Positions 1 to 19,020 are shown, counted from the first letter of the stretch. The stretch is DNA of 64,000 nucleotides from Megalonaias nervosa (GCA_016617855.1 JAECUM010009358.1:1-64000); one strand, 5' to 3'. Translations and numbers: made by a program. The notes: a model not told the origin generated them from the letters alone.

Positions 1-1304
1 CAGAAAACAAGCAAATAGAACGGTCATCAAAAGAGAGGTTCAAGAAACGTATTGACCCTATAACATATATATCATTCATCAATTTTAAAATGTACCTTCC
101 TCAAAATAAAGAATATATTTGAATCACATTTATTATTGATTAACATATCACCCAAGAGTTCTGTCACAAAACACCATAACCCTTCCCATCAATATTACCA
201 GCAACACGAATACAAGCAATAACAAACAGAAATCAAAAAACGTTAACACGGAAGATAGCCACGACTGATGCGATGATAAAACACCTCTTTATCATTCCTC
301 AAATTACTATCTTCCTATTTCAAAAGAACAAAATTTAACTTGACACACATAAGCACAGCGTGCAGGGTTATTAGCACTAAGGTTCTGTCAAGTGTTTGGC
401 CATGCGGCTTTACAGCAAAGACGGGCTATCTAACATTTCTTATAATTTAAGAATCACCTTTTGCATGTCCCATAACAATGCATTTTCCGCCACACTCAAG
501 CACAACACCGAACGGATCTAAGACTAAATACGGGTGATATTAATGTGCATTTGTATAAATTCGACATTTCACACTTAATTCTTCATTTTATAATGCAGAT
601 TAAATCTCAGCTTTCGCACCGTCTTTAATTTTCTTTTGTCTGATTCCGTGTTTTGTTTCGGTCCATCAGCCTAGCTTGTCTTTTAGGTACTAAGCAGAAG
701 GTGGAGGGAGGCATGACAATGACTACACAAAAGCGCTCAACATGTCCTGGAGGAAACGAAAAAGAAACGTTTTGATGTTATTTAAATTTGAAAAGAAAAT
801 ACAATGCACCGAACCTATGGAGTATGTAGCATTCACAGTGAAGTCAATATTTATTTAGCTTTTCACCTGGCCATGTGCTGGTGGTGTTCGTCAGTAAAAA
901 CCAACAAGAAAACTCCGCCAATTGACACATTACCTACATATTTTCCTGCTGATTTGGGTATTACGATTATTACAGTGATAAAGGTGTGGTAAGATATAAA
1001 AGTTAAAAATGTAATATTTGACAATTAACATATATTAATTGTAGGCAAAGTTAGTTGGTTATTTTTTCTGCCACAATCTCTCATTTTTGTCTGCGATAGT
1101 TGTTCATTCTTACCTGTCGTTTCTTCATACTTGTGGGAGCATTGTATCTCAAAATTGTGAACGAATACGGCCATAAAATACAATAAGTATTTTTTTTTTA
1201 TCAAAAGATGAATTTTTATGATGGAATATCGTGTACGATTTATAAGCTTTTCACGCATTCACATAGTTTTCATGGAATAAATGGCTATCCTAACTCCCGC
1301 CAAG
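1..1304. other. AT-rich intergenic sequence, no gene recognised
   Basis: Only short chance ORFs on either strand; no conserved domain, RNA gene or repeat could be supported. Confidence 0.6.
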
Positions 1305-1341
1305 CCCCCGCCCCAGCCCCCCCAACCCCGTCCCCGCCCCC
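1305..1341 (-). other. C-rich tract, G-quadruplex potential on minus strand
   Basis: Six runs of four to seven C lie within 37 bases (1305-1309, 1311-1314, 1317-1323, 1326-1329, 1332-1335, 1337-1341), separated by one to three bases. This is a strong G4 (minus) or i-motif (plus) pattern, very unusual in this AT-rich setting. Confidence 0.8.
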
Positions 1342-1467
1342 ATCATGTTGTACTAAGTTTAGATTAAGTTTCAGGCTTTCTCCTTCAACAGAAACAGAGA
1401 ATGATAAAAGAATCAAATGGGAACATTTATGTCATACGATTCTTGTTGTGTTATAAATTAATTGTTC

Positions 1468-1625
1468 ATGTAGTCTTGGTGGTCCCATGGTTTGCGGGAC
1501 AGACTCGCGACCAGATGGATGCAGGTTCGAATGCTAATTAGTCCAGCATTATAAGCCACTGTCTCTCGGCAATGTACTTTAATACAATTGTCTCAGCAGG
1601 ATTTAACCTTCGTGTGTTGACTTGC
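1468..1625 (+). mobile_element. tRNA-derived SINE
   Basis: A tRNA-like head includes box-B-like GGTTCGAATGC (1524-1534), which differs from the consensus GGTTCGAATCC at one base. The core has TTAGTCCAGC, GGCAATGTACTTTAATAC and AATTGTCTCAGC, matching in order the SINE at 58836. Box A is degraded; no tail is evident. Confidence 0.6.
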
Positions 1626-2984
1626 GATTAAACAATAGGCAAAAAAGCACAAAAAAACCCTAATAGTCCGGTAAATCTTTGACAAAATATTTTCTGACAA
1701 GCGATATTCATTTCGGTTTTGAATTCTAAAGCGGACACATTTCTTTTGAAAACAATATTAATCAGGATGAATCAGTAATTTATTCATTTAAAAGAAACCC
1801 CAGTAAACCAATAAATTTAAATCCTATGGACATTTGAAGATGGACCAGTCTATCCCATCTCTCCGGAAACGTTTTCTCTTTTTTTGAGCCAGATAGAATC
1901 TTTCGCTCTTATGTTATTTGGATGGGGTGTTTTATGAGTTTTGTTGGAGGGAGGGGGATACCTTGGGCGCGGAAGGTGCATCCATTGATCGCTAACACAA
2001 ATATTTTATATATATTTTTCGTAAAATCGTTTACACCCAATTATTCCATATCTATCTCAATCAGAACTTTTTTCTTTCTTATGTCCTGAACGGTCAACTC
2101 AGAGATGTCGCCGCCGAATTTCTTTTGGAACGGGTATTCCCTATCTTCAGAGATGGATGACAGAGAATTGTATTATTGGTAAACAGCAGAGAGCCAACTA
2201 TTCTGACCACTATGCATAATCGCGTGCTTTCTAAAGGCGCTCTAAATAAAATCTGAATAAGCTTCGCACATTTGAATGTGTACATTTGTAGTTAAAAGTT
2301 AGGTAATGGCATGCAACTGTCCCCTACTTTGACTCCTCCTATGCTTTGTCGTAACAAATATTCATACATTCCTCTTTGTTTCTCAAAGCATTATAGTTCA
2401 AGTAAGAAGCTCCTTACAGCGCGAACACTCTGTTCTCATTATTATTATTATTTCATAACTTCAGATGGTAAACCAGCAACTTGCTCCGAGAGATATACCG
2501 GAAGTATTCGGAACTTTTTCTTGTTTTGTTACATATGGATAGTACCCTAAAATCACAACGATACGCGTTACGTGTGATATCATTGAACAGTGACATTGTT
2601 CGTACTCCAACTACTTTAGTTCCTCGGCTTTCGTCAAAGACACAGTTTGGAATCAGCCATTGCTTCCAGTGTTGGAAACTTATTCCTGGAGAACTGTGAA
2701 CATAAAGTTCATAACCAGAATAGTGACTAGCGTTTTGCGAATCGTACCATAAAAGGAATAAAATTTACTGACGTTTTGCGAGTCTTACGATACAAGGAAT
2801 AGTAGTGACTGGCGTACAATGAAAAACTAGATCTCAATTTCAATGATGGAAAGATGGTACTATAATACGTATAGAAATATTTGTTCCAAGTTAACCAGTA
2901 CCTGAAAAGAAGACCCAGAAAGAAGGTTCAACGTTCGGACTCACTGATAGTAAGAACAGATGATGTCATGATCACATTCCATGA
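1626..2984. other. AT-rich intergenic sequence with a small repeat pair
   Basis: No gene is seen. At about 2722-2815 a 58-bp segment containing GTGACTAGCGTTTTGCGA is tandemly repeated in diverged form (ACTGACGTTTTGCGAGTC). Confidence 0.6.
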
Positions 2985-4115
2985 ACAAAACCAGAAACGT
3001 AACCAGCGTCTTCAAGACAAGTGTCACACTTCTCTGTATCAAAGTCCATTAATACAGAAACATAACCAGCGTCTTCATTACTGATGTCACACTCTTCTGT
3101 ATCAAAATCCATTAACACAAACAAAAATATAACTGGCGTCTTCGTGACAAATGTCACACTTTCTGTATCAAAATCCATCAATACAAAAACAGAAATATAA
3201 CCGGCGTCTTCATTGCCAATTCACATTTCTCTGTATAAAAATTCATGAATAGAAACAGAAACATAATCAGCGTCTTCGTGATAAATGTTACACTTCTCTG
3301 TATCAAAATCCATGAATATAAACAGAAACATAACCAGCGTCTTTATGACAAGTGTCACACTTCTCTGTATCAAAATCCATGAATACAAACAGAAACATAA
3401 CCAGCGTTTTTATGACAAGTGTCACACTTCTCTGTATCAAAATCCATGTATACAGAAACATAAACGGCGTCTTCAATACCAATGTCACACTTTCTGTATC
3501 AAAATCCATGAACACAAACAGAAAAATAACCGGTGTCTTCGTGACAAATGTCACGCTTCTCTGTATTAAAATCCATGAACACAAATAGAAACATAACCAG
3601 CGTCTTGATAACAAATGTCACATTTCTGTCACTTCTCTGTATCATAGTTCATGAATACAAATAGAAACATAACCAGCATTTTCATGACAAGTGCCACACT
3701 TGTCTGTATCAAAATCCATGAATACAGAAACATAACCAGCGTTTTCATTACCAATGTCACCACTTCTCTGTATAAAAATCCATGAATACAAACAGAAACA
3801 TAACTAGTGTCTTCGTGACAAATGTCACACTTCTCTGGCAAAATCCATGAATACAAACAGAAACATAACCAGAGTATTAATAACAAATGTCACACTTCTC
3901 TCAATTCTCTGTTACCATGGTCCATGAATACAAATAGAAACATAGCCAGCATCTTCATGACGAGAGTCACACTTGTCTGTATCGAAATTCATGAACACAA
4001 ACAGAAATATAGCCAGCGTCTTCATGACAAATGTCACGCTTGTCTGTATCAAAATCCATGTATACAAAACAGAAACAGTGTCTTCATGACAAGAGTCATA
4101 CTTGTCTGAATCAAA
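2985..4115. repeat. 67-bp satellite array, about 17 units
   Basis: The unit contains AACATAACCAGCGTCTTCAT, GACAAATGTCACACTTCTC and TGTATCAAAATCCATGAATA. Unit length ranges about 62-75 bp, and some units lack small pieces. ORFs on both strands across the array are by-products of the repeat and encode nothing recognisable. Confidence 0.95.
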
Positions 4116-4400
4116 AGCCAGATGTCAACGTGGAGAGCATTCGAACGAATTTTTCTACATATATATGTTGACATTTGTACAGGAAAAGGTAGTAGCAAAT
4201 AGAAAGAAGATTCGTATGTGTGTGAGTGTCCTGTTAGATTTACATATTATTCAAAACAAAATGAATGAAAAGTTATCGACGTTTGTGTTCATATATATGG
4301 TACATACTCATCAAAGAACTATGTTAATTGTTCAGAGTTATACCGAAAACGTTTCCACCTTCTTTGCTTCATTCGTTGCAAGAAAAGGTTAGTTTATCTA

Positions 4401-4474
4401 GTCAGCAGGACGGACCATAATATTGTGATAGTTACAAGTCAGCAGGACGGATCATAATATTGTGATAGTTACAA
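4401..4474. repeat. 37-bp tandem duplication
   Basis: GTCAGCAGGACGGACCATAA and the following 17 bases (4401-4437) repeat at 4438-4474 with one clear change (ACC to ATC). Confidence 0.93.
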
Positions 4475-4764
4475 GTACGGATATGGCAAATCCAAGGAAA
4501 AATAATTACTCCGGGTTGTCGGGGATCCAGAATGTTTTGTTGTTTTTTTTTAGCGGTATGAGCCCCACTAACTCGGCTGTCAAGGTTATTGTTTTAAAAA
4601 TTCGTTTCAAGCATACTCATGTCGCGAATTATTCCTTTAAAAGTCTCGAGCCCCGCAATCTATGGATAGTCTAGATCCGTTGCCGTAGAAACTGTCTGTA
4701 CAAGAAAATTTCGACTTCAAAATATTCGATAATTTCCTTAGTATGAAGACGTAAGTCGCATACA

Positions 4765-4767
<3 letters not shown>

Positions 4768-4805
<38 letters not shown>
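4768..4805. repeat. (CT)n microsatellite
   Basis: Uninterrupted CT dinucleotides. Confidence 0.95.
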
Positions 4806-10439
<5,634 letters not shown>

Positions 10440-10684
10440 TCTGACATGTTGACATCCGTATACCTATGGATAGTATATGTTCATATATGTACCTTTTGAC
10501 CTCTATAGTTATAAGAATTATTCCATTTTAAATATCTTTGATTGTGTACATACCTGAGTGTGTGTAAGTTACTTTTGAATAACATAACCTGTTAATACAT
10601 TTTGTGGACTATGTGGCAGATGGGTCTGTCATGACCAAATGTGTAATCCTCGTTAAATAAAGCTGGTTATCGTTATTATTGTTT

Positions 10685-10734
<50 letters not shown>

Positions 10735-10757
10735 TGTTATTATTATTATTATTATTA
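10440..10757 (+). mobile_element. Possible retroposon 3' end with AATAAA and AAT tail
   Basis: TGTAATCCTCGTTAAATAAAG followed by GCTGGTTATCG and then an (AAT)n array (10686-10734) looks like the 3' end of a LINE-type or other non-LTR element with a simple-repeat tail. The AAT run is followed by an ATT run (10735-10757), so the tail can fold back on itself. No reverse-transcriptase frame precedes it. Weak call. Confidence 0.35.
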
Positions 10758-11336
10758 ACAGATGTCAACATAATGTTTCATTTATATACTTGTTCAAAAC
10801 TTACTTTGTCAAATCCCCAACAATAATAACTGGTAGAATGTCTTAGAATATTTTCCACCAATTTCACCGCTTGAAATAAAAAAAAATATAGCAAAAATTT
10901 GGCTTTCATTTATAACGAGTCTGGCAGTAAAGGAAGCATTTCAGTTGTATATTTAGACACGGAAAGCCCATTTGACTTCCATTTCACATATCTATCTATA
11001 TATCTATCTATCCAAAATGCAGTGAACACCATCTTGTTTCTTTTTAAAACATCGAATTTTACTATTCCTCTTATTTTACTGTAATTTTACTTTCTCTTAA
11101 GTAATAAATCGTCCTCTGAATCCTAAGTCGTTAATTTCTGGGTGATGTTTGCTTACTGTACATCAAGTTCCAATATCCATCTAACTGGAAAACGTCTAAA
11201 ATGAGTTTTGTTTCATTGTTTGTTTTTTGTGCATGATTTTTCTTTCTTAAATTTCTAATTACGATGCTTAATTTCCAAACTCTATATACTAACTCCAAAC
11301 GTTCCGCCATACGTTGTATGTTCTGTAACTGACATC
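10758..11336. other. AT-rich intergenic sequence, no gene recognised
   Basis: Nothing supported beyond a short CTAT-type run near 10990. Confidence 0.6.
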
Positions 11337-11711
11337 TTATGTTATACTAATATACACCGTGTATGAGATATCCTATACTATATTAACATACACTGTATAT
11401 GATATATGTTATGTTATACTAATATACACCGTGTATGAGATATCCTATACTATATTAACATACACTGTATATGATATATGTTATGTTATACTAATATACA
11501 CCGTGTATGAGATATCCTATACTATATTAACATACATTGTATCTGATATATGTTATGTTATACTAATATACACCGTGTATGAGATATCCTATACTATATT
11601 AACATACACTGTATATGATATATGTTATGTTATACTAATATACACCGTGTATGAGATATCCTGTGTGATACTAACATACACCGTATATGAGATATCCTAT
11701 GTTATACTAAC
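11337..11711. repeat. 72-bp tandem repeat made of two 36-bp half-units
   Basis: TTATGTTATACTAATATACAC starts units at 11337, 11409, 11481, 11553 and 11625, exactly 72 bp apart. Each unit is itself two related halves of 36 bp (ACCGTGTATGAGATATCC / ACTGTATATGATATATG). As 72 and 36 are multiples of three, a 121-codon frame runs through it, but that is a result of the periodicity. Confidence 0.95.
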
Positions 11712-12405
<694 letters not shown>

Positions 12406-12563
12406 GCTGGGTGCGTCAACGGAACAGTTAGATCTAGCGCTATTACTCCATCACATCATGATACGATGACCTTTAAAAACGATCAACCACACTTTACAGA
12501 GACTGAAACTGAATACCGGGTTCAAACTATAATTTATATTTTTATCCGAGTTTGTTGAACTGG

Positions 12564-12566
<3 letters not shown>

Positions 12567-12601
<35 letters not shown>
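12567..12601. repeat. (ATT)n microsatellite
   Basis: Uninterrupted ATT trinucleotides. Confidence 0.93.
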
Positions 12602-13819
12602 GTAGCATTATGTATTTACTCACACCAGAGGACGATCGGTGATCATCCTGCTTGTTATGGGCTTTAAGAAAAGAGGTGGTTAGTGAAATTTATTTGCAAG
12701 GTGAAACTAGTAATTTTAAGTTCTTTTATGAGGAAAATGTAGCAAAGAAAATGATAGAAACCATACAAATCGGTCTTATCAACATACCATCAGTTTGTGT
12801 CTAATATTTTATTGTTATTTTCTCCCTTGGCAACAGTTCTCCTGTGGTGCTGCTTGCTCCCCCAGACAGCACTGGAGGACAGTTCCCAAAAGAGAGGGAA
12901 GTAATAGATCTATCAAATGACGTCATATAACGACCGAACGTGGCAATAGTGCCTGCTGGAACAGATATAATTCCCCTAGTCAAGTATATCATCTCATAGT
13001 AAGTGATAAATCAGAACTCGAAATTTGTTATGGGCTTTACTAAAGCCGTTTTGAAGCCTATCTTTTTTATTCACATTTTTGGAGATAAGGACCCAAACAA
13101 ATGACACAAAGTGAACTACAAGGATTTAAAGTGTACAACATTTGTTTAGTACCGTTGAATTAAAAAACTGCTGTCAGATTAGCGATTGGCCAGGTTTAGC
13201 TAAATAAACTTTTTCTCATACAACTCACGCCTCCAGTACCGCCTAATGCATAATCAGAATGTATTGTGGTTTCTTTCGAATCACCCAAAACGTTTCTTTT
13301 CCAACCTGGCAACCTAAAGTGCTTTGATGTAGGCATTATCACGTCTCAGCCTTCTGTGCACGAGCTAAAATACTGACTCCGGTAATGAACCGAAACAAAA
13401 TACAGAATTTGACAAAAGAAGTTTAAAAAAGGTGCGAAACCCGAGAATTCATCTGCATCGTGAAATAAAGTAGTATGCGTAAAATGTCGAATTAATACAA
13501 ATGCGCATTCGAACCATTCCAGTTCCATATAATAGACAGTCTTTGAAATGCTACAGAGAGCACATTATCTTACTGCATTGTGAAAAATGCCCACTGCGTC
13601 CAACCGGTATTGTAGATAAACACCCCAAGACAAATCTTTATAAGTATTGCATTGCAATAAGCATGCCTGCTTCTCACGCCAAATATAACAAGGTGTTGTT
13701 TTTAATTTGACCGTAGTAATTTGTTAATTCCTGAAGAACATAATTAGCTTTAATCTCCTGTTTCATGTTGTTTGTGTTACATTTATTTTTGTTGCTGATA
13801 GTGGTAGTGGTGTTTGCTT
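12602..13819. other. Intergenic sequence with 15-bp direct repeats
   Basis: TTGTTATGGGCTTTA occurs at 12652-12666 and 13025-13039 and brackets 358 bp that is more GC-rich than its flanks. No gene is recognised; this might be an old insertion with a target duplication. Confidence 0.4.
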
Positions 13820-13842
13820 GGGTGGGTGGGTGGGTAGGTGGG
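13820..13842 (+). other. G-quadruplex motif (GGGT)4
   Basis: GGGTGGGTGGGTGGGTAGG followed by TGGG: four G3 tracts with single-base loops, plus a fifth. This is the loop layout known for very stable parallel quadruplexes. Confidence 0.85.
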
Positions 13843-15820
13843 ATGGCTGAAAGCCTAAATTTTATATTAAATTTCCTTATGGTATATTTGTTTAACGTCA
13901 TATTTGTAATGACGTTTTTTCACCTTGCCAACAACTGCAAATTTAAAATAGTTAAAGATTTTAAGATGGATTACAATAAAAAGTAACAACAACAACAAAA
14001 AGCAATGTAGACCTCATCGCAAAATATTAAACATTTTGATCTGCTTGAGTGGAGATCATTACGTTATAATTAAACTCTTAAGATTTAATATTATTATATG
14101 CCCAGCTTCCTATAAGAACGCATTGAGAAGGATGAGTTTGTAAAGATTTTACTTGTTGGACGTTATAAATCATTAATTATTGGGTGTTATGAAGCAGACA
14201 GAGAAACCCATTATGTTGTAAATACGTAGTAACTCTCGTGTGTTTTGTACTAGAAGGAGAGTTCTAAAACATAAAGGAAATATTTTTATATTCATTTTTG
14301 CAGAACATACATATTTATTGAACTTTCTGTACAGCCAGTTATGAATGGCAAATACTGCTTTGTATTATATTTATATTACTATTGTCTGCCTTGTCTGCTT
14401 TATAGGTTGCTAGCTTAGTTTAAAAAAAAAATTAACATTTAAATAAACAAAGAAAATAATAGATTTCAGTTTAAAGCGCTAATAAGCACAGCACCATACA
14501 CTTGTACTGCCACTCAGTTTCATACTCCAGTTAATCATGATATTTTACAAATGTTTAAAAAGATACAAATTCTACTTTACTTTCTGTTTCCTTTACTTGC
14601 TGGTCAGCTGATTAGGCTGTATTCATTGCTAACATTGCGGTTTCCTCTGGAACTGTTATCTGTTGATGGTGAGTAACAGTAGGCTATAACAGATAGTTTA
14701 AGTGCTTTATATTTGTGGGCTTGCCCTCTTGTCGTGGCAATTTATGTTCCATTCAATTGCTCAACATAAATACTTTAAAAATTCTCTTCAACATATACAT
14801 GAAATTATAGAACTAGGTAGTAATATTTTGCCATAGAGAAATTTAGTATTGTTTTTTTCTACTTCTTGGTATGCAGCAACTTATACATTTAAACCCAAGA
14901 TATTACAAACATGAGTCTCCAAATTTTCATGGAAAACAAATGTATAAAGCTACACAATCTGCTCTACGTTACGTATATTAAACTTTCCTAACTGGTCGCA
15001 GCAACACTAAAGGACCTAATTACCACTTTTCTTTAATAACTTTGTTCGCTAAGATCTCCAATAATTACTATGAATTCTGGTATGAATAGAACATGCGGTA
15101 TTTATGTACCACATGTTAAGTTTAATCCCATTATACGATTGCCGCATTAGGAATGAATAATTATATTAAACTACATGTATTAGTAAGACTCCATTGCCTT
15201 AAATTATACAACAGAAAGAAGCGAAATCAACAAGTTTAGTAAAATAAAAAAAACAATGAGTTATTTCCTAAGTTGCAAAGCACAAATTTACGATGAACTT
15301 ACAGCATTGTGAATTAAATCCCAAATAATCCTAAATGTTCAATCACAAGTCCAAAAGTATAGAATGTTCCGAACGAAATCAAGTAATCTTTAATGTCATT
15401 ATGTACAAAAACGATATAATCCAGAATGTCTTTGAATGAGTCTTCAATAATCTCAAAGTAGTGTTTATCCCAAAAGGTCAATGAGCACTTTGTATTTCCA
15501 CGGAATAATTTAAATACATAATTACTCGCAACACAACCAAAATGATTCAACAGACTGAACACAACCGTAAATGATTCCACAGACTGAACTTAAAAAAAAA
15601 GGACTGCAAACTTTGTTTACACTTGACCTAAGATACAATGCAATAGAATTCCCTAGGAAAAAACCAAGGTCTTCAACTCAAATAGAAGTAACCATCTATT
15701 TAAAAAAAAAAAGGCGTAATTCTTGTAGGCCAAACATCTACCCTTAGTCACGGACAAAGATCATGCACACAATATAGATTAAAGATACATAACAATATTG
15801 TATTGAAAAGTGGACAGCCT

Positions 15821-15822
<2 letters not shown>
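13843..15822. other. AT-rich intergenic sequence, no gene recognised
   Basis: A minus-strand 88-codon frame (15314-15580) has a faint likeness to a retroelement reverse-transcriptase palm region, but it lacks the catalytic YxDD box. I do not call it. Confidence 0.5.

Positions 15823-15888
<66 letters not shown>
15823..15888. repeat. (AT)n microsatellite
   Basis: CATA units followed by a long AT run. Confidence 0.95.
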
Positions 15889-15890
<2 letters not shown>

Positions 15891-16487
15891 TTCTTGATTG
15901 TCAAAACGCTTATTCTTAGTTAGTACGTTCGATTTGACTATTACGGCGGTGGTTCTTTATATATGTTCATGTCATATTGCTCAATTACGACACTATGAAT
16001 TTAACCATACATGAATAAAAAATGAATATATTGTCCAAAGAAATAATAGAAAACAATAATAATAATAATCATAAGATCCCCGAATTTTGATGTTTTGTGA
16101 TAAATACGTTTAATGTTGTGTTATAAAGGAAAATAAAAACTATATAATCTTTTGCCTCTTTCGTGTACCTTCTTAAGGGCTTGGAGTTGCAGTCGCATAA
16201 TTAATTAGTCTGGGTCCAATGCATTTTTTAAAGGACCTTTATTTCACTGAACAGAAATCAACAGTAAATTCGCTCGGAAAATAGGACAATGTGACAAATA
16301 GTGCATGTCCCATAATACTATTTTAAATTGAAATAATACAGAAGTCTTGTTTCTTACAGCATACAACTTACATCATCAAATAATTCAGTTCAGGAGAAAT
16401 CAAACCGGAAAACACGAACAGAGATCAAACAGGAAATATCATCTAATGTTAAAGAATAAAGGTAACTAATTTCAAATACAACATTGT
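15889..16487. other. AT-rich intergenic sequence, no gene recognised
   Basis: Nothing supported. Confidence 0.6.
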
Positions 16488-16572
16488 ACTACTACTACTG
16501 ACGCTACTACTACTACTACTACTGCTACTGCTACTAATACTACTACTAATAATAATAGTAATAATAATAATA
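16488..16572. repeat. (ACT)n then (AAT)n imperfect trinucleotide repeat
   Basis: CTA/ACT units with GCT interruptions pass into AAT units. Confidence 0.9.
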
Positions 16573-18119
16573 AAGAATACAACATGTATTATTACTGTTA
16601 TAATTGTATTTATGGTCTTCCACGATTAGAGGCATATGCACTGGAACCGTCCCCTTGTTCGTTCAACATCGAATTTTGCATTATTGACGCCACTGGTAAA
16701 TAACGATGAAGAAACACAGAGGTAACGCATGGATGACTAAAATCAATGATGTACTTCATGGCCAAACATACACATCAGTTTTATTACCAAAGCAGAGATA
16801 CCTACCCTATTCGTCATATTGATAATATTTCTTCAGTGTACAGGGCATACACCATAATGCTCAAATTCTAAGATAAAACAATTACCTTTAAATAAATACC
16901 AAAAATGCCTAAATCTAACTCTTGTATCACCACCAAAATGAGATGCTCTAAAAATAGACCGAGACTACATCCGTGGGTACTGAACCGGAAGTAATAATTA
17001 TGACTAGAGTCCTACTGCTATGGGTGGCTAGCACAACTACCTAGCCGACTATTGGCATTTCAATGTCTACATCCTGTGAAGTAACTATGGAAGGTATACA
17101 TGCTTCACACCAATTTCAAGAACAATACAACCCCGAAACACCTAATTCACAAATGCAGTCACACCTTTAATAATTAAACAATGATAAAAAGTCGCAACAT
17201 AGCCTTGAGTTAAGAAACTATCCCGTAAGTCGGATCTTCAACATGTGGTGGCACGGATAGTTTCTTGAAACATATAAAGTCATTCGGACTATGTCGACTA
17301 TTTATGCGGACCAAACATATTTCGAATGCATGTCTGCTCAGTTATTTGCAGGAAAATCGTACAATTTGTTCGCCAGAAATTTCTTTGCAAACCCTACAAT
17401 ACATTCGGAACACCTCAGCTATTTCTGTCATGTGGCAAAATATACCTTTGCAACTTATTCTTCACATAAAAGGGAAACATAACACATGAAGAATCTATAG
17501 GTAGTTTCCGAATGACATCATCATGCTGGCAGATTTTCGATTATAGGAGAAACTGCCAGGTCGCCCATCGTCCAGGTAAAATGGACAGAACATCGACTAC
17601 TTGTGACCTTATCGGGAAGTATATATAAAGCAAACTGAATAACCGAAGATTAATATCCAACTTAGTCAAAGTCAATAGAAATTATACTAATCTGTACATA
17701 AGTGTTAAAAGCAAACGTTCTCCTTTTTATTTATAGACATTTCGCAGTACCGTCATTGAATATTGAACCGATTAGAGATATCCTTCACCTTGTTTATTGA
17801 ATACCTAAGACTTTCATGTCTGTTATCCCCTGCCCACCCTAGTTTTTATATATTAGGTAAAATAATTCTAAAAAATTGAAATGTAAGAAAAGAACTTGGA
17901 ATGAGGTTTCTTCTGTTTAATTTTGCAACTTTCCCAAATTTAGGTTTCAAGTTTCATATTTCTCTCCCTTATGGTGGAATGTTGCGTTGAGCGTTTCCTG
18001 GCCTTTCTTCCTTGTTCCGAGTTCTAAAATCCTGAGTGACCTTTGCCCTTAAGGTCTATTAGGTCATGCAGATTAGTGTCCACTTTATATGGGGTTCTTT
18101 TAAGTGAGCATATGATGCA
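16573..18119. other. Intergenic sequence, no gene recognised
   Basis: No domain-bearing frame. Two short overlapping ORFs at 17265-17489 share no recognisable feature. Confidence 0.6.
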
Positions 18120-18430
18120 TGTGCTTCTTTCTTTGGTTGATGTTGTTGTTGTTGTTGTAGGGTTTAACGCCTTTTTTCAGCACAAGATAGGCTATATATG
18201 GCGGCCAGTATAAATTGTGTAGGAAGATCCCGGGAAAACCCCGGAAAGAACCACCGACCCACGAGAAGCTACTGGCAAGCTTTCTCACATACCCATATTG
18301 GCCGATCTCTTTGTTTGGTAAGATTTTGATAACATATGCAGAAGCAGAACAACATACACTTCTGAGAAACAATTTCCTTACAAGATCGTTGATAGTTTGC
18401 CCCAAGGTCAATAACTGGAATGATTGCCTA
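18120..18430. repeat. Dispersed repeat of the 'gggtttaacgcc' type
   Basis: A GTT run (18131-18150) is followed by AGGGTTTAACGCCTTTTTTC and ATATATGGCGGCC. From memory, this opening phrase recurs widely in bivalve genomes as a short interspersed element. Termini could not be fixed. Confidence 0.45.
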
Positions 18431-18589
18431 GATCAATAAAATATGCATGTAAATCTAACTTGTACAGCATGACTCCCCCATCTCCGACAATTTCAACCAA
18501 AATCATCTTGCCAAGTTTCATTTCCTTTTATAACGTTATGCTTGTATATTGGTTTATCAAAATTTGGGGAATGGTGCTCTAAATACGAG

Positions 18590-19020
18590 TTATTTTGCAC
18601 AAACCAATTTCATTCTATCAGTCTTGGTGACCTTGATCTTGGATGTATTGACCCCAAAATCGGTAGGTGCCTTCCTAGTTTCAAAACGCAAGCTATCCGC
18701 AAGGTTTGGTCATGGTATGTGGCATTGTAATTGTTTGTGGAAACTGTTTTCCTGTTAGGAATCCCTCTGACCTTAACCATTAACCATTAAGTGGAGATCA
18801 TCTTCCTTGCCTCAAATAAAAGTAATCCACAGACGGTTGGTCAAAATAAGGCAAAAAAGAAATTGAGATACTGTTTATTGTTCTTCGAGTCAGTGACCTT
18901 GGCCTGTTAACCACAAAGTCAATAGGCGTCTCTGTAATCCAGAATACAAGCCATTTACAAGGTTTGGTCAAGGTATCTGGTATACGATTCAAGTTATTGT
19001 GTGAAAAGCATTTCTTTTCA
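18590..19020. repeat. Two degraded copies of the 'gtgaccttga' dispersed repeat
   Basis: GGTGACCTTGATCTTGGATG, followed by TTGACCCCAAAATCGGTAGG and CAAGGTTTGGTCATGGTA, starts at about 18625. A second copy with GTGACCTTGGCCTGTTAACC and CAAGGTTTGGTCAAGGTA starts at about 18892. The pair is about 267 bp apart. I recall this phrase as a very common bivalve repeat; its class is unknown to me. Confidence 0.5.

Noticed and set aside
2881..4109. Several overlapping ORFs on both strands, 67-103 codons
   Set aside because: They are translations of the 67-bp satellite; the repeated IHE.KQ / FMDFDTE phrases follow the DNA period.
12801..12992. 63-codon minus-strand ORF in the GC-richer 12.8-kb segment
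   Set aside because: No recognisable domain; composition alone explains the open frame.
15314..15580. 88-codon minus-strand ORF with a faint reverse-transcriptase look
   Set aside because: Only a loose hydrophobic pattern; the catalytic YxDD box is absent and no neighbouring retroelement domain is seen.
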